Positions 37,964-47,015 of a DNA stretch of 64,000 bases are shown here, one piece after another. The notes under the pieces are model-generated. The model had not been told where the DNA came from. It saw only the letters and a list, made by a program, of their open reading frames with translations, and ran no database searches. The position numbers and the translations under genes are program-made. This DNA comes from Thalassotalea_H castellviae (GTDB lineage: Bacteria; Pseudomonadota; Gammaproteobacteria; Enterobacterales; Alteromonadaceae): positions 62,001 to 126,000 of the forward strand of contig NZ_JAVRIF010000006.1 in the NCBI RefSeq assembly GCF_031846185.1, given 5' to 3'. Each line of letters begins with the position of its first letter. The first letter of the stretch is position 1.

Positions 37964-39063
37964 TTATTAAAGGTCGAAACAATGATTACAAGGTAATGAA
38001 ATCCAAAAATAATGAAGGTGCGAGGTTGGTTATGCAACTTACCGGTAAGGAGCAAGGAAAGCTATTGCAATGTGTTGATGGCAGCACTGAAAACGCATTA
38101 GACAGCATATTTTTTTCGCAGCGAAGTTATAGCATAGTTGCCTTTAGCGCATTAGGTGACAAAGGCTCTGTTAATAATAGTAAAGTGCGACTCAATACAT
38201 TTGAATATTGGCTTTCACCTCAGATAAATAATTGGGAAAGGTTAGGGGGAGGAAGCTTTGGCGATGTTTACTCTGCTATTTCATTAGATAATCAACTAGT
38301 GGCATTAAAGGTTTTTGACTCTGAAAAAGATTGGCTACAAGAGTTAAACAATACAAAAGAATTAAAAGCACTTAAGCCACCCCAAGGTATTTGTTTGCCG
38401 ATAGATTTTGGAACATTTCAAGACAAATGGATAATAGTTTACCCAAGAGGGACAAATAAAAGTCATTTAACGTCAATGTTACCGGTAAACTTATTATTGG
38501 TCAGTATGTTAAATCTAACACAAGCGCTGTCTTGGCTTCATGATCAAAGTTTGTATCATGGTGATATTAAGTTAGATAATTTGTTATTCACCAGTAACGG
38601 ATTATCTTTTATTGACTTTGGCTTGCTTAATAAACAAATTACTCCCACAGAAAACATTGAATATGTTACTTATCGAAGCCCCGAAATGATCGAGAATAAA
38701 ATTAATTTTAAAACAGAAGTGTTGGCACTCGGTATTTGTTTTTATCAAATGTTTTATTGTAATTTATTGCTTTTTAATGGTATTAGGTTGGGTAATAATG
38801 AGGAGAAATATATTCTGACATATCAGCGAGAGCAGCTTCCACCTGAAAATTGGTCTTCGCCGTTTGTATTAAGTTTTGCTGAGTTAGATAACTTATTAGC
38901 TGGCATACTTTCTCGCTCGTTTTTGCCTATTGAAAAAGCTGCTTTGATTTCAATATTTCAACTGATTAAAGATATGTTAATCTTAGATGATTCCATACGA
39001 CTGAATGCGCAAGATGTTTGCGAGCGAATAATAAAACTACAAGGAATGAGTTGTGAACAATAA
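37960..39063 (+). CDS. Soluble Hanks-type Ser/Thr kinase
   Basis: 367 residues, no membrane helix. The N-terminal 85 residues form a separate small domain. The kinase domain runs about residues 88-365: glycine loop LGGGSFGDVYSA, K117 in VALKVF, H-G-D202 in YHGDIKLDNLLF, D219-F-G, then TYRSPEM. It has HGD rather than HRD in the catalytic loop, a known variant that keeps the catalytic Asp. Operon with SEDS, SH3b and a phosphoesterase; it overlaps the phosphoesterase gene by 11 bases. It probably phosphorylates components of the same machine, read by the FHA proteins. Confidence 0.92.
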   Translation: MIIKGRNNDYKVMKSKNNEGARLVMQLTGKEQGKLLQCVDGSTENALDSIFFSQRSYSIVAFSALGDKGSVNNSKVRLNTFEYWLSPQINNWERLGGGSFGDVYSAISLDNQLVALKVFDSEKDWLQELNNTKELKALKPPQGICLPIDFGTFQDKWIIVYPRGTNKSHLTSMLPVNLLLVSMLNLTQALSWLHDQSLYHGDIKLDNLLFTSNGLSFIDFGLLNKQITPTENIEYVTYRSPEMIENKINFKTEVLALGICFYQMFYCNLLLFNGIRLGNNEEKYILTYQREQLPPENWSSPFVLSFAELDNLLAGILSRSFLPIEKAALISIFQLIKDMLILDDSIRLNAQDVCERIIKLQGMSCEQ

Positions 39064-39982
39064 TATAGTTTCTAAAGGCGGTGTTAGAGCGCTAATTATG
39101 TCTGATTTGCATTTGGAGTATGAGCCATGGGCCGGAGTTAGAAAGCCAGGGGGGTCACTGCCTTTGAGACCACCAGCAACTAGTTTTGATTTAATTATAT
39201 TAGCAGGAGATATTTCTACAGCAGGCGATAGACATCATGAAACGAATAAGTTTGTTCCTGAGCTTTATTGTCGTTTATTAGACTACTTAGAAGAGCTAAA
39301 TAGCTATAATAAACCTATATTATTTGTGAATGGTAACCATGAATATTATTATTCATCTAATTTTGGAAACCTTAAAGAGAGCTTATCTCAAAGATTAGAG
39401 GCGCCTGCTTATAGTAATATTCATCTTTTAGATAGAAGTGCTTTTGAATATCAAGGAATCACCTTTATTGGTGCTACTTTGTGGACCGACTTTGATAATA
39501 AAAATAAAGACGAGATGGCAAAAGCAAAAATCAAAATGTCAGATTATGATGTTATTGCGCCACCCAAGCCACCACCAGATGAAAAACATTACAAAATAAC
39601 ACCCCAAAATGTCTACGATGAACACTACAGTGATTTACTTTATATTACTGAACAGCTCGAAAATTCAAGTGCTAAGAACTGCGTAGTTATTACCCACCAT
39701 GCGCCAGTTGAACATCATGAGCTGTCTCTGGATTTACCAAGTGCATATCAAAGTGACTTAAGCTCAGTTATCTCAAAATTGAAACCTTTAGCATGGGTTC
39801 ATGGGCATATTCATCAATCAATAGATAAAACCGTTGTCGATACGCGAATTCTGTGTAATCCACGTGGTTATATTGCCCATAAACGTAAAAATTCAAACGG
39901 GAATATAGTAGAAGAGCCAGCAAGACTTAACCCTAACTTTAAGCCAGATTTTATTGTTAATTTTAACATTCAAGGAAAGTAG
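39053..39982 (+). CDS. Calcineurin-like metallophosphoesterase
   Basis: 309 residues from GTG 39053, overlapping the kinase end. All five metal-ligand motifs are present: SDLHLEY (D-x-H), LAGDIS (G-D), NGNHEYY (G-N-H-E), ITHHAPVEHH (H) and HGHIHQS (G-H-x-H). Cytoplasmic. In this operon it takes the place that PP2C phosphatases occupy beside kinases elsewhere, so it may remove Ser/Thr phosphates. A nucleotide or sugar-phosphate substrate is equally possible for this superfamily. Confidence 0.92.
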   Translation: MNNNIVSKGGVRALIMSDLHLEYEPWAGVRKPGGSLPLRPPATSFDLIILAGDISTAGDRHHETNKFVPELYCRLLDYLEELNSYNKPILFVNGNHEYYYSSNFGNLKESLSQRLEAPAYSNIHLLDRSAFEYQGITFIGATLWTDFDNKNKDEMAKAKIKMSDYDVIAPPKPPPDEKHYKITPQNVYDEHYSDLLYITEQLENSSAKNCVVITHHAPVEHHELSLDLPSAYQSDLSSVISKLKPLAWVHGHIHQSIDKTVVDTRILCNPRGYIAHKRKNSNGNIVEEPARLNPNFKPDFIVNFNIQGK

Positions 39983-41821
39983 ATGAGCCAGTCGAGTTTT
40001 TGTGAAGATTGCGAAAATTATTTCAGTGGAGATAGTTGTCGCATGTGCGGTATGTCACCTAACATTAAAAGTGAAGAACAGCTTGAAAGCATCGCTTCTC
40101 CAGGGGATAAAAATTTGGTTTTATTAAAGCGCTACAAAATATCCGAACGCAAGAGAATTACTCCTTTCCCTGGCTTTAACCTGTATAGTAATAAAAATGA
40201 TGGTAATGGCTGGGAAATAGTAGAAGAGCTTGAAGAAATTGCGGCTAAAAATAATTGGCGAAAGTGGTTTTTTGGTAAAGAAGAAAACGGTTTTGTTTAC
40301 TATTTGAATACGCTGTCGCTGCCAATTAAATTTGAATGGTTTGTACCTTTTAATGGTGAAAAATACCGAGTTAAAACAACAGTAGAAATTAAGGTTTTGC
40401 AACCTGAGTTCTTTATTACGCAAAATCAAGGCAGAGAAAGCATATTACTTGATGAAGTGGCAGATAGCATTGAGGGTTCAGCAAAGGAGCGACTGAAAAA
40501 TGTCCTTGCTGCACTCAATGCTGAATCTATCGACTTTGCGCGGTGCCAAACCGACATTCATGCAAGATGCCAAAATATTCTGGGCGATAAAGGCATTGAT
40601 ATCATATCAGTGACAATGAGCGCAGAGGTAGAAGTCGACTTAGTGCTTAAACGCCTCAGAGAGGATAAAATGAAAGCGACTCACCAGCGAGACATACTCA
40701 CGTACCAATCAACCGAAGAAAACTTAACTGAGCAGCATGTAGACAATAAAACCACTGAAACAGCGTTGGTAAAATCTGATAATAGTTTAAAGCTTGAGTT
40801 AAAAGAGATCAAAAAGAGAACAGTCATTCGAAAAGAAGAGGCTAAAGCAGAACTAGAAGCACTAGAAGAGGAATGGTTGGTTAAAGAAGGGGAAATCAAA
40901 ATAGGAACTAAAGCTGAGGTTGCTCAAATTCAGGGAAAGACCGAAGTCGCCGTGGTTGAAATAAAAGGGGCAGTTGAATTAGAAGAAGAAGGTACCAAAC
41001 TAGATGGGGTTACAAATAAAAGAGCCGTAATAAATATTGACCATGCACTTGCACTTCATAAAAAATCTACAGCACACTTTGCATCACTGAAACAACAAAA
41101 TGAAAATCAAGATACAGATAATTCTGACAAGTCATCAGAGAAAGAAGAACAAGCTGAGTTTAAATCTTCTGAAATACTTCAACGTTTCTCTGAGATTATT
41201 ACAATTGAAAATACAAATGATGTTATTTGTCAGAGCGATGAATTTGGTGAATATTTTTGGGAAAAATTAACGAGTACTTCTAGTGAATTAGAATATTTAT
41301 TGAATAATGAAACATTGCATTATGTGCGCTACGAAGAGAATTATTGTTATTCTATTGATGAAATTATTTTATTGCATCAAACATTAAAAAGGCTTAAACA
41401 GTTTAGTTGCTTCAATAAAGCATATTCTGAGACTCACCTCATCTTTGGTTTTAAAAAACAAACAATGGCGAATATGGCACAACCATTTGGAAGAAATAAG
41501 TTATTAGAGCAATTGTCAAAGCCAAATGGGCACTGTTCAGTTTCAATAAAAAATAAAATACATGACAGAGAAATAGGCTTAGTATTCAACAATGGAGCTC
41601 ACGTAAGAATTAAACTAAGTTTTGGTTTGGGTTTTTGGCTTTTTGATAAAAATTTATTGCCAAGCGAGCTGCTTGAAAAGTTACAAACACCTATAGAACA
41701 TAGAGATATTACACCAGATCTTGTCGCTAGTATTAAGCAAGTAAATTTACCTGTTCAAAATAAAAAGCATGAAAAAGACACAACGATTAGTTTATGGGGG
41801 TATAAACCGGTAGCAATCTAA
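39983..41821 (+). CDS. Zinc-ribbon protein with band-7/SPFH-like region and coiled coil
   Basis: 612 residues. The ATG directly follows the stop of the phosphoesterase. A zinc ribbon at the start uses C7-x2-C10 and C19-x2-C22. A block of about residues 110-230 ends in ARCQNILGDKGIDIISVTMSAEVEVD and resembles the SPFH/band-7 fold (L-x-x-x-G-I-x-V-x-x-V-x-x). Residues about 225-330 form long charged helices. The C-terminal 200 residues are a separate unknown domain. There is no clear membrane helix. Could be a membrane-associated organiser of the kinase/SEDS machine; the band-7 call is tentative. Last gene of the operon. Confidence 0.7.
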   Translation: MSQSSFCEDCENYFSGDSCRMCGMSPNIKSEEQLESIASPGDKNLVLLKRYKISERKRITPFPGFNLYSNKNDGNGWEIVEELEEIAAKNNWRKWFFGKEENGFVYYLNTLSLPIKFEWFVPFNGEKYRVKTTVEIKVLQPEFFITQNQGRESILLDEVADSIEGSAKERLKNVLAALNAESIDFARCQTDIHARCQNILGDKGIDIISVTMSAEVEVDLVLKRLREDKMKATHQRDILTYQSTEENLTEQHVDNKTTETALVKSDNSLKLELKEIKKRTVIRKEEAKAELEALEEEWLVKEGEIKIGTKAEVAQIQGKTEVAVVEIKGAVELEEEGTKLDGVTNKRAVINIDHALALHKKSTAHFASLKQQNENQDTDNSDKSSEKEEQAEFKSSEILQRFSEIITIENTNDVICQSDEFGEYFWEKLTSTSSELEYLLNNETLHYVRYEENYCYSIDEIILLHQTLKRLKQFSCFNKAYSETHLIFGFKKQTMANMAQPFGRNKLLEQLSKPNGHCSVSIKNKIHDREIGLVFNNGAHVRIKLSFGLGFWLFDKNLLPSELLEKLQTPIEHRDITPDLVASIKQVNLPVQNKKHEKDTTISLWGYKPVAI

Positions 41822-42039
41822 ACGTGTTCTAGTGGTTCACATTTTGATGATAACCTTGCTAGATTAGAATGGAGTTAAATGACCCTGTAACAATATCTGT
41901 GTAAGTACCACTATTAAATATAGCCTGATATATGGTCTTCGAATTCAATCATAAATCGATTCAAGGCCGTTTTCTAATTTCTGGCATGGTTAGTCAGCTG
42001 CTCAGATCTAGTCGAACAAATACGCTTCAATAGTTCTTA

Positions 42040-43182
42040 CTATAGACTTATTAAGCTGCCTGGTTTTGCGTTTATCAGTTGCATGTCTTTTTGAGGCCCA
42101 ATAAACCATTGTTTATTGTTACTTTGTAATCGAATGTTGGTATTGTGCTCTAGTGGCACTTTTGCCCTATCTATATGGGCATAGTTTGGGTTAAATAAAT
42201 AAACATGGCCGATGTGCGGTAATTGTTCACTGTAGACTAATGCATAAGCGCCTTCTATATATTTTATAGAAAAGCCCAATTTGGTGTCTTCAAAAAATAA
42301 TTTGGCGATCTTCGTTCCATCTTTCAGTTCAGCGACATAATCTAATGTTATGGAGTGAGATTCATAGCCAAAATCATTTGTATATTGATAACTATCTATG
42401 CTGTTAAAAAGTTGTTCGTTAACTTTTGGTAATACAGGTACCGTAGTTTGTGCAAGATGGTTGTATACCAACTGGTTTTTATTGTTAAACCTTAATTCAA
42501 AAATACTGCGAGAGACGACCTTAGATTCGACTAATGTAGTAAAGTCACGATCAATTATCTCTCCTTCACTGTAGCGTTCAAAGAGTGATTGAAACAATCT
42601 AACGTCGGGGTCTCGTATAGGGTTTTTATCACCTCGTCCAAAAGAAACTTTGCTTCTAAATGCTTGAATGGTTTGTTCGTTTTCACCGGCTTTCATTCGC
42701 AGATACAATGGTTTATCAACCAATATTTCGGGCGTGTGCTCTTTTAATGGTAAAGGCTCTGTTTGATAAAAAGTGTGCTGGTTTTCTTCGGTTAACTCTA
42801 TTTTATCGTAAACATATGTCCTGGCCTTTATGTGGGCAGTCCCTTTAATTGAACCACCGACTATAGTATCAGCTTCAATAATTAAAGAATTTTCTTGCCA
42901 ATTAAGTGTTAGGTATGATGTATAAATAATATTAGGGGTTTTTATTACAATTTCATTAATTAAAGCGCTTTTTCCACTAGGCTTATGTATTTGGCCTAAA
43001 AAGGTCAGTTCATTACTTGGAAAACTTGGCGGCGTAAGTTGATTAACTTCACCTAACTCATTTTTTAATTGCACAGAAATATCGTTAATAGCTTCAGAGC
43101 AAGTTAATAGGCACTTAATCGGAAAGTCTACCGCTTTATCAAGCGCTATGTTGCCGTTTGGTATTTGAACAGTTAACTGCAT
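42040..43182 (-). CDS. FHA-like domain protein
   Basis: 380 residues; ATG overlaps the upstream stop (TAATG). The N-terminal 150 residues are beta-rich. From about residue 180 an FHA-like pattern appears: KVSFGRGDKNPIRDPDV (F-G-R) and VVSRSIFELRF (the S-R turn that binds phosphothreonine), with YNHLAQTTVP after it. FHA domains read phosphothreonine made by Hanks kinases. Last of a three-gene FHA/FHA-like unit on the minus strand facing the kinase/SEDS operon. Confidence 0.72.
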   Translation of the reverse strand: MQLTVQIPNGNIALDKAVDFPIKCLLTCSEAINDISVQLKNELGEVNQLTPPSFPSNELTFLGQIHKPSGKSALINEIVIKTPNIIYTSYLTLNWQENSLIIEADTIVGGSIKGTAHIKARTYVYDKIELTEENQHTFYQTEPLPLKEHTPEILVDKPLYLRMKAGENEQTIQAFRSKVSFGRGDKNPIRDPDVRLFQSLFERYSEGEIIDRDFTTLVESKVVSRSIFELRFNNKNQLVYNHLAQTTVPVLPKVNEQLFNSIDSYQYTNDFGYESHSITLDYVAELKDGTKIAKLFFEDTKLGFSIKYIEGAYALVYSEQLPHIGHVYLFNPNYAHIDRAKVPLEHNTNIRLQSNNKQWFIGPQKDMQLINAKPGSLISL

Positions 43183-43751
43183 TATGTGTCCTTTCGTAAA
43201 CTAAAGTGTAAAGAGTTAGTTGATTCGCTTGCAATTAATGATAAGCCATTTACTGAGTAGTCGTCATGACCTTTTAGCAATTCAATTTCACCATCTTTAA
43301 CAAGGAGTTCAAATTTTGTCGAATGACAAATTCCAAAACCACTAATAAGTTGTGAATCGACAATACAATAATTATCAAAGCTAGCAACTTTTTGGTTTTG
43401 AATGAAAAGACTATACTTTCCTGAGCAGCTATACCCTTCTCCCCAGATAATGTTTGCATCATCATCTTGATTATAATGACTAAACATTAACTCAATATTA
43501 GCCTGGCCAAAGAAAAGCCTCAGTCTTGGTATTACCAAGTAATTAAATTTTTCTTTAATATTAATACTGTTATTTTTTCGCAAAACGTATTTATGCCAGA
43601 TGCCTCTTGGAAGTATAACGATCACTTTCGTATAGGGCTTTAGGATTTTAAGTTTTTCCATTAATAAACTTGTTAAGGCGTCAGACGATTTATCTGAAAA
43701 CAATTCGTAAAAGTTAATAGAAACTTGGGACGTTAAATTGGGATTTGGCAT
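43182..43751 (-). CDS. Probable divergent FHA-like protein
   Basis: 189 residues. The C-terminal half reads LISGFGICHSTKFELLVKDG, then HDDYSVNGLSLIASESTNSL. This resembles the later strands of an FHA fold (S-x-x-F-E-L, D-x-S-V-N-G), but the G-R motif is degenerate, so phosphopeptide binding is uncertain. The first 90 residues are alpha/beta without recognised family. Between two better FHA proteins, coupled to the downstream one by a TAATG overlap. Confidence 0.6.
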   Translation of the reverse strand: MPNPNLTSQVSINFYELFSDKSSDALTSLLMEKLKILKPYTKVIVILPRGIWHKYVLRKNNSINIKEKFNYLVIPRLRLFFGQANIELMFSHYNQDDDANIIWGEGYSCSGKYSLFIQNQKVASFDNYCIVDSQLISGFGICHSTKFELLVKDGEIELLKGHDDYSVNGLSLIASESTNSLHFSLRKDT

Positions 43752-43766
43752 TTATTTCCCTCACTC

Positions 43767-45272
43767 TTAATCATTTTTAACGGTTAGTTTGAAAATAAAG
43801 CAGCCTATCAAGATCAATGTCCCTGACTTTGTTTTGACTTTTTCTGTGATCTCTGTAACAGCAGTCTTCTCAATTAAATAACATGAGGGCTTATCCGGAA
43901 TTGGAGTTACTTCGACAACACCATCTTTGGATAATAATACCTGTAAATGCTCTCGACTAAAGCCGTACGGAGCAATCGGTTCATGTTTTCCAGTGAGATC
44001 GAACCCTTTATAGCTTTCAATTTTATTTAACTCTTTGTTATTACGTCCAAAACTTACAGTTTTGTTAGATTTGACACATACTTCTGGCCCTTCTTTAATT
44101 AAAGCCAATTTACTTACACCTAGCCGATTTAAACCATCATGATTGCAATCAACTTTTTGTAAGTCTTTTGCACACGTCTCATCTAAACCATATAGATTCA
44201 AATAGTCACCAAAAATGACCAAAGATGATAATTTAATATTACAAGTTGAAGGTTCTTGAATACGTTTAGTCATAAGAGGAGCAAATTCATCATCAAAACA
44301 AGTATGCTTTTCATCAACTTGATTGGAAATAGTCTTAAGAGGTGAGAACTCACTCTGGTAGTGTGCTTGTTGTGTAGCTTCTTGAATGTGATCTATTGGT
44401 TGTTCACTGTGAATCACTTTATCGTCACTAGAGTAAGAGTTTTTGATGTCATGCTTACTGTTCTCGACTAGTAATTTTAGGTCAACTTCTATAGTCAAGC
44501 TGAACTCTTCTTTAATGCCAGAATTATTAAAATATACAGTTATACGATCTTTATCCCAAGTGAAACTCCATCCGCTTGGTACTGTAACAATAGGACAATA
44601 ATTTTCTTCACCGTTAAATTGAATGTTTGGTGGTGATATTAATATATAATCACTACCAATTTCGGCACTAGCGACAGGAATGTTTGCTTTTTCTAGAACA
44701 AATCTATCAATATAAATATCAGGTCTTTCTTTATCAGAATCTGCGATAGTAATATCTGCAATTTCAACCTCAGCACTAAGAACTCTCATTATTGTTTTGG
44801 TGCCTGAACGTGAATTACTTCCAAACTTTATCGCGATATTGCCATCTTCAATAAAATCATCATCTGCGATAGAGAATTTAACATCTTGTATTTCTTCTTG
44901 TGCTTTGTTTAGTTGTTTTAGCAATACATCCTTGAAGTTTGGTAAGTATTCTTTCTCTATTCTTTCTCTATTTTTGCTGTTACATGATGTGGGCATCATT
45001 AATTCTAGGTGGAAAACGCCATCAACGATAGATTCTCTTATGTAAGTGTTTTTTTGGTCAACGATTAAATGACTGTCTTTGGCATCATGGTCTTCTTTTG
45101 TGATGAACATTTTGTCGAATATCACATCTGCAAAAGCTTCATGGTATTTGGATGCTATTTCAAGATTGGCAAAATATGGGCCATAGTAAGTTGTAAGTAG
45201 GCAAGTAGACTGTGTGCTTATTACATCTATATCTATAGATGCTTTCTGTTTATAAAATGATAAAATACCCAT
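43767..45272 (-). CDS. FHA-domain protein with unknown N-terminal region
   Basis: 501 residues from ATG 45272 with GGAG 9 bases ahead; a TTG at 45287 overlaps that ribosome site. Residues 1-270 are an unrecognised alpha/beta and beta-rich region, residues 270-335 a polar linker, and the C-terminal about 115 residues an FHA domain with KTVSFGRNNKEL, YGFSREHLQVLLSKDGVVEV and a final hydrophobic strand LILIGCFIFKLTV. The F-G-R and S-R-E-H motifs needed for phosphothreonine binding are intact. First gene of the minus-strand unit, with an island motif 44 bases upstream. Likely a substrate or reader of the three kinases. Confidence 0.85.
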   Translation of the reverse strand: MGILSFYKQKASIDIDVISTQSTCLLTTYYGPYFANLEIASKYHEAFADVIFDKMFITKEDHDAKDSHLIVDQKNTYIRESIVDGVFHLELMMPTSCNSKNRERIEKEYLPNFKDVLLKQLNKAQEEIQDVKFSIADDDFIEDGNIAIKFGSNSRSGTKTIMRVLSAEVEIADITIADSDKERPDIYIDRFVLEKANIPVASAEIGSDYILISPPNIQFNGEENYCPIVTVPSGWSFTWDKDRITVYFNNSGIKEEFSLTIEVDLKLLVENSKHDIKNSYSSDDKVIHSEQPIDHIQEATQQAHYQSEFSPLKTISNQVDEKHTCFDDEFAPLMTKRIQEPSTCNIKLSSLVIFGDYLNLYGLDETCAKDLQKVDCNHDGLNRLGVSKLALIKEGPEVCVKSNKTVSFGRNNKELNKIESYKGFDLTGKHEPIAPYGFSREHLQVLLSKDGVVEVTPIPDKPSCYLIEKTAVTEITEKVKTKSGTLILIGCFIFKLTVKND

Positions 45273-45316
45273 TGTGTTTTTCTCCAAAAGATTAAAATAA
45301 ATTTCACAGCCAGTAA

Positions 45317-45330
45317 CATGCTGGGATTTT
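45317..45330 (-). promoter_or_regulatory. Island motif, site 8 (for the FHA unit)
   Basis: Minus strand AAAATCCCAGCATG, 44 bases before ATG 45272; divergent with site 9, about 100 bases away. Confidence 0.75.
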
Positions 45331-45428
45331 TATATTCCTTGTTTCGGTGTTTTTCAAATGTGCAGTTAACCATTCGTCTTATCATTATTTTATTTTTTCG
45401 CTTATTACCTCTGTTAGTTCATTTCTTG

Positions 45429-45442
45429 AAAATCCCAGCATA
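45429..45442 (+). promoter_or_regulatory. Island motif, site 9 (for the 95-residue gene)
   Basis: AAAATCCCAGCATA, 42 bases before ATG 45485. Confidence 0.75.
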
Positions 45443-45484
45443 AACCTTGTTGAATATAAATAATGAAACGCAAAGGGAAAAATT

Positions 45485-45772
45485 ATGAATTTACGTGCAA
45501 AACTAAAAGAAGTTGCTCAACAACATAATGAGACCTTTGTTTTACTTTTGAAAAAAGTGAAACGTTTGAATAGTGAACAATTAGAAAACCTGATTTTAGT
45601 CGGAAATGATAATGAGAAGAGACTTGCCCAAGCCGAGCATAATCTTATTGGATTTCGAGAAAACATAAAAAAACAAATGCGGGATATGGTTGAAGAAACA
45701 GCAAATTCTGCATTCGAAGAAGCGCTAAGTAAAGCTGGTTATAAATTAGTGGGCCATATCGAAAAGGTATAA
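45485..45772 (+). CDS. Small helical protein, paralogue of the 45861-46184 product
   Basis: 95 residues, helical and charged, no membrane segment. Ends in AFEEALSKAGYKLVGHIEKV, nearly the same as the end of the next gene. AAAGGGA lies 6 bases before ATG. Each of the two paralogues has its own motif. The final helix-strand G-Y-K-L-V-G-H-I-E-K is the conserved signature. Function unknown; a small coiled-coil adaptor would fit. Confidence 0.78.
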   Translation: MNLRAKLKEVAQQHNETFVLLLKKVKRLNSEQLENLILVGNDNEKRLAQAEHNLIGFRENIKKQMRDMVEETANSAFEEALSKAGYKLVGHIEKV

Positions 45773-45802
45773 TTTTTTATACATCATAAATTCGGAAGTG
45801 TA

Positions 45803-45816
45803 ATTTTCCCAGCATA
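45803..45816 (+). promoter_or_regulatory. Island motif, site 10 (for the 107-residue gene)
   Basis: ATTTTCCCAGCATA, 44 bases before ATG 45861. Confidence 0.75.
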
Positions 45817-45860
45817 AATAATTCTGAACCCAATCAATTAAATTTAAGGAATAACAAAAT

Positions 45861-46184
45861 ATGTTTTCTCAAAAACTTCTTAATACTTTAAAGGAAGGCA
45901 ATCGTGAATTTGCAGCAATGAAAGCAGCTTTAGCAAAAGTAAACAGTATGAATAAACCTCAATTAGAAGAGCTTAAAACAACAGGAACAACAATAGAAAA
46001 AAATCAAGCTGCATTTGAGCTGATGGTTCGAGAGTCAAACGAATACGTATCATCACTTATGGAGGGTGCAATCAAGGACACTGCGAATAATGCGTTTGAA
46101 AAGGCATTTAATGATGGTTTTGAAAAGGGGTTAAATAAAGCAGGCTATAAGTTAGTGGGTCATATCGAGAAGATAGAGTCCTAA
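45861..46184 (+). CDS. Small helical protein, paralogue of the 45485-45772 product
   Basis: 107 residues. Same layout as its neighbour: a helical body, then AFEKAFNDGFEKGLNKAGYK followed by LVGHIEKIES. Ten extra residues near residue 85 (the FNDGFEKG insertion) explain the length difference. AAGGAA lies 11 bases before ATG. Tandem duplication including the promoter motif is the simplest history. Confidence 0.78.
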   Translation: MFSQKLLNTLKEGNREFAAMKAALAKVNSMNKPQLEELKTTGTTIEKNQAAFELMVRESNEYVSSLMEGAIKDTANNAFEKAFNDGFEKGLNKAGYKLVGHIEKIES

Positions 46185-46206
46185 ACTTATTTTCGTTGTT
46201 ATTACG

Positions 46207-46220
46207 AAAATCCCAGTACA
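46207..46220 (+). promoter_or_regulatory. Island motif variant, site 11 (for the MotA/ExbB-like gene)
   Basis: AAAATCCCAGTACA, 33 bases before ATG 46254. The AGCATA half is altered to AGTACA. Confidence 0.6.
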
Positions 46221-46253
46221 TATCTCACTGGAAACTAATTTAGTGGAGTTGAA

Positions 46254-47015
46254 ATGATTTTAACGTTATTTGCGTGGCTAAATCCGCAGACTGGAAACAA
46301 GCTAAGAAATAATCAAAGTAATCAATCTGCTTTTTCAAAAGGTATCGGAAATAGCTCGGCGGGGCCAAAACCAGCAGTGGGTGGTAATCAAAATTTAGGA
46401 GTACCTATGAGGTTGTTTGGAAAAGAAAGTCCGTTACAAGGTAAGCAAAGTATCAATGTGGCGAATATCGCTAGTTCAAGTCGAGCAAGTAAGGGTAACC
46501 CTTGGTTGGCAATCATTATAGCATTTGCACTAACTGCATATTTGTTATTTGCATTGTTTTCCTGGGTCTCTCAGGAGTATATCTTTCAAAAAGAAATGTT
46601 TTCGTTACAGTTTGGTATTGAACACGAACTCGTACCGAGATTTCTTAAATCCAAAAGTGATGGTCGCTATGTCACGGCAAAGTTACTCACCTTTTATTTA
46701 AGTTATCCGTTGGTCATTATTTTGTCCTACTTAATCTATCAATGGTTAGTGACTAGCCTGCATAGGTTTGGTGGCTATTGCGCTAAGGTGAATTATGTCA
46801 CACCAGAATTTAGGTTGAGAGGGGTTGCCTTTGCGGCTGATATTGCACCGGTTTTTGGCATTATGTCGAGTTTATGGGCATTGATGAATAAAGGCGGAGA
46901 CGATGAATATGTGCGATGGGTTATGTGCGGACCAAGTTTTTTGGGGATGACCGCGTACGCGATGGCCACTATCTATCTACATTGGATGCCTGCATCGGAG
47001 GTAAAAAATGGCTAA
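46254..47015 (+). CDS. Four-helix membrane protein, MotA/TolQ/ExbB-like
   Basis: 253 residues. A polar, Asn/Ser-rich 80-residue N terminus, then helices at about 82-105 and 142-165. A second pair carries the proton-channel-like signature: FAADIAPVFGIMSSLWALM (compare S-P-L-L-G-L-L-G-T-V of MotA/ExbB) and GPSFLGMTAYAMATIYLHWM (compare A-L-x-T-T-A-x-G-L). Members of this superfamily form inner-membrane pentamers that use proton flow to move a MotB/ExbD partner. A tiny partner-like frame overlaps its end. Superfamily call is moderate because sequence identity is low. Confidence 0.6.
   Translation: MILTLFAWLNPQTGNKLRNNQSNQSAFSKGIGNSSAGPKPAVGGNQNLGVPMRLFGKESPLQGKQSINVANIASSSRASKGNPWLAIIIAFALTAYLLFALFSWVSQEYIFQKEMFSLQFGIEHELVPRFLKSKSDGRYVTAKLLTFYLSYPLVIILSYLIYQWLVTSLHRFGGYCAKVNYVTPEFRLRGVAFAADIAPVFGIMSSLWALMNKGGDDEYVRWVMCGPSFLGMTAYAMATIYLHWMPASEVKNG

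Noticed and set aside
41822..42039. Possible small gene or terminator in the convergent gap
   Set aside because: No frame with a ribosome site and no convincing hairpin.
37960..45272. Type VI secretion regulatory genes (kinase plus FHA)
   Set aside because: No Tss sheath, tube, baseplate or ClpV-type genes are present; the company is cell-wall synthesis genes instead.
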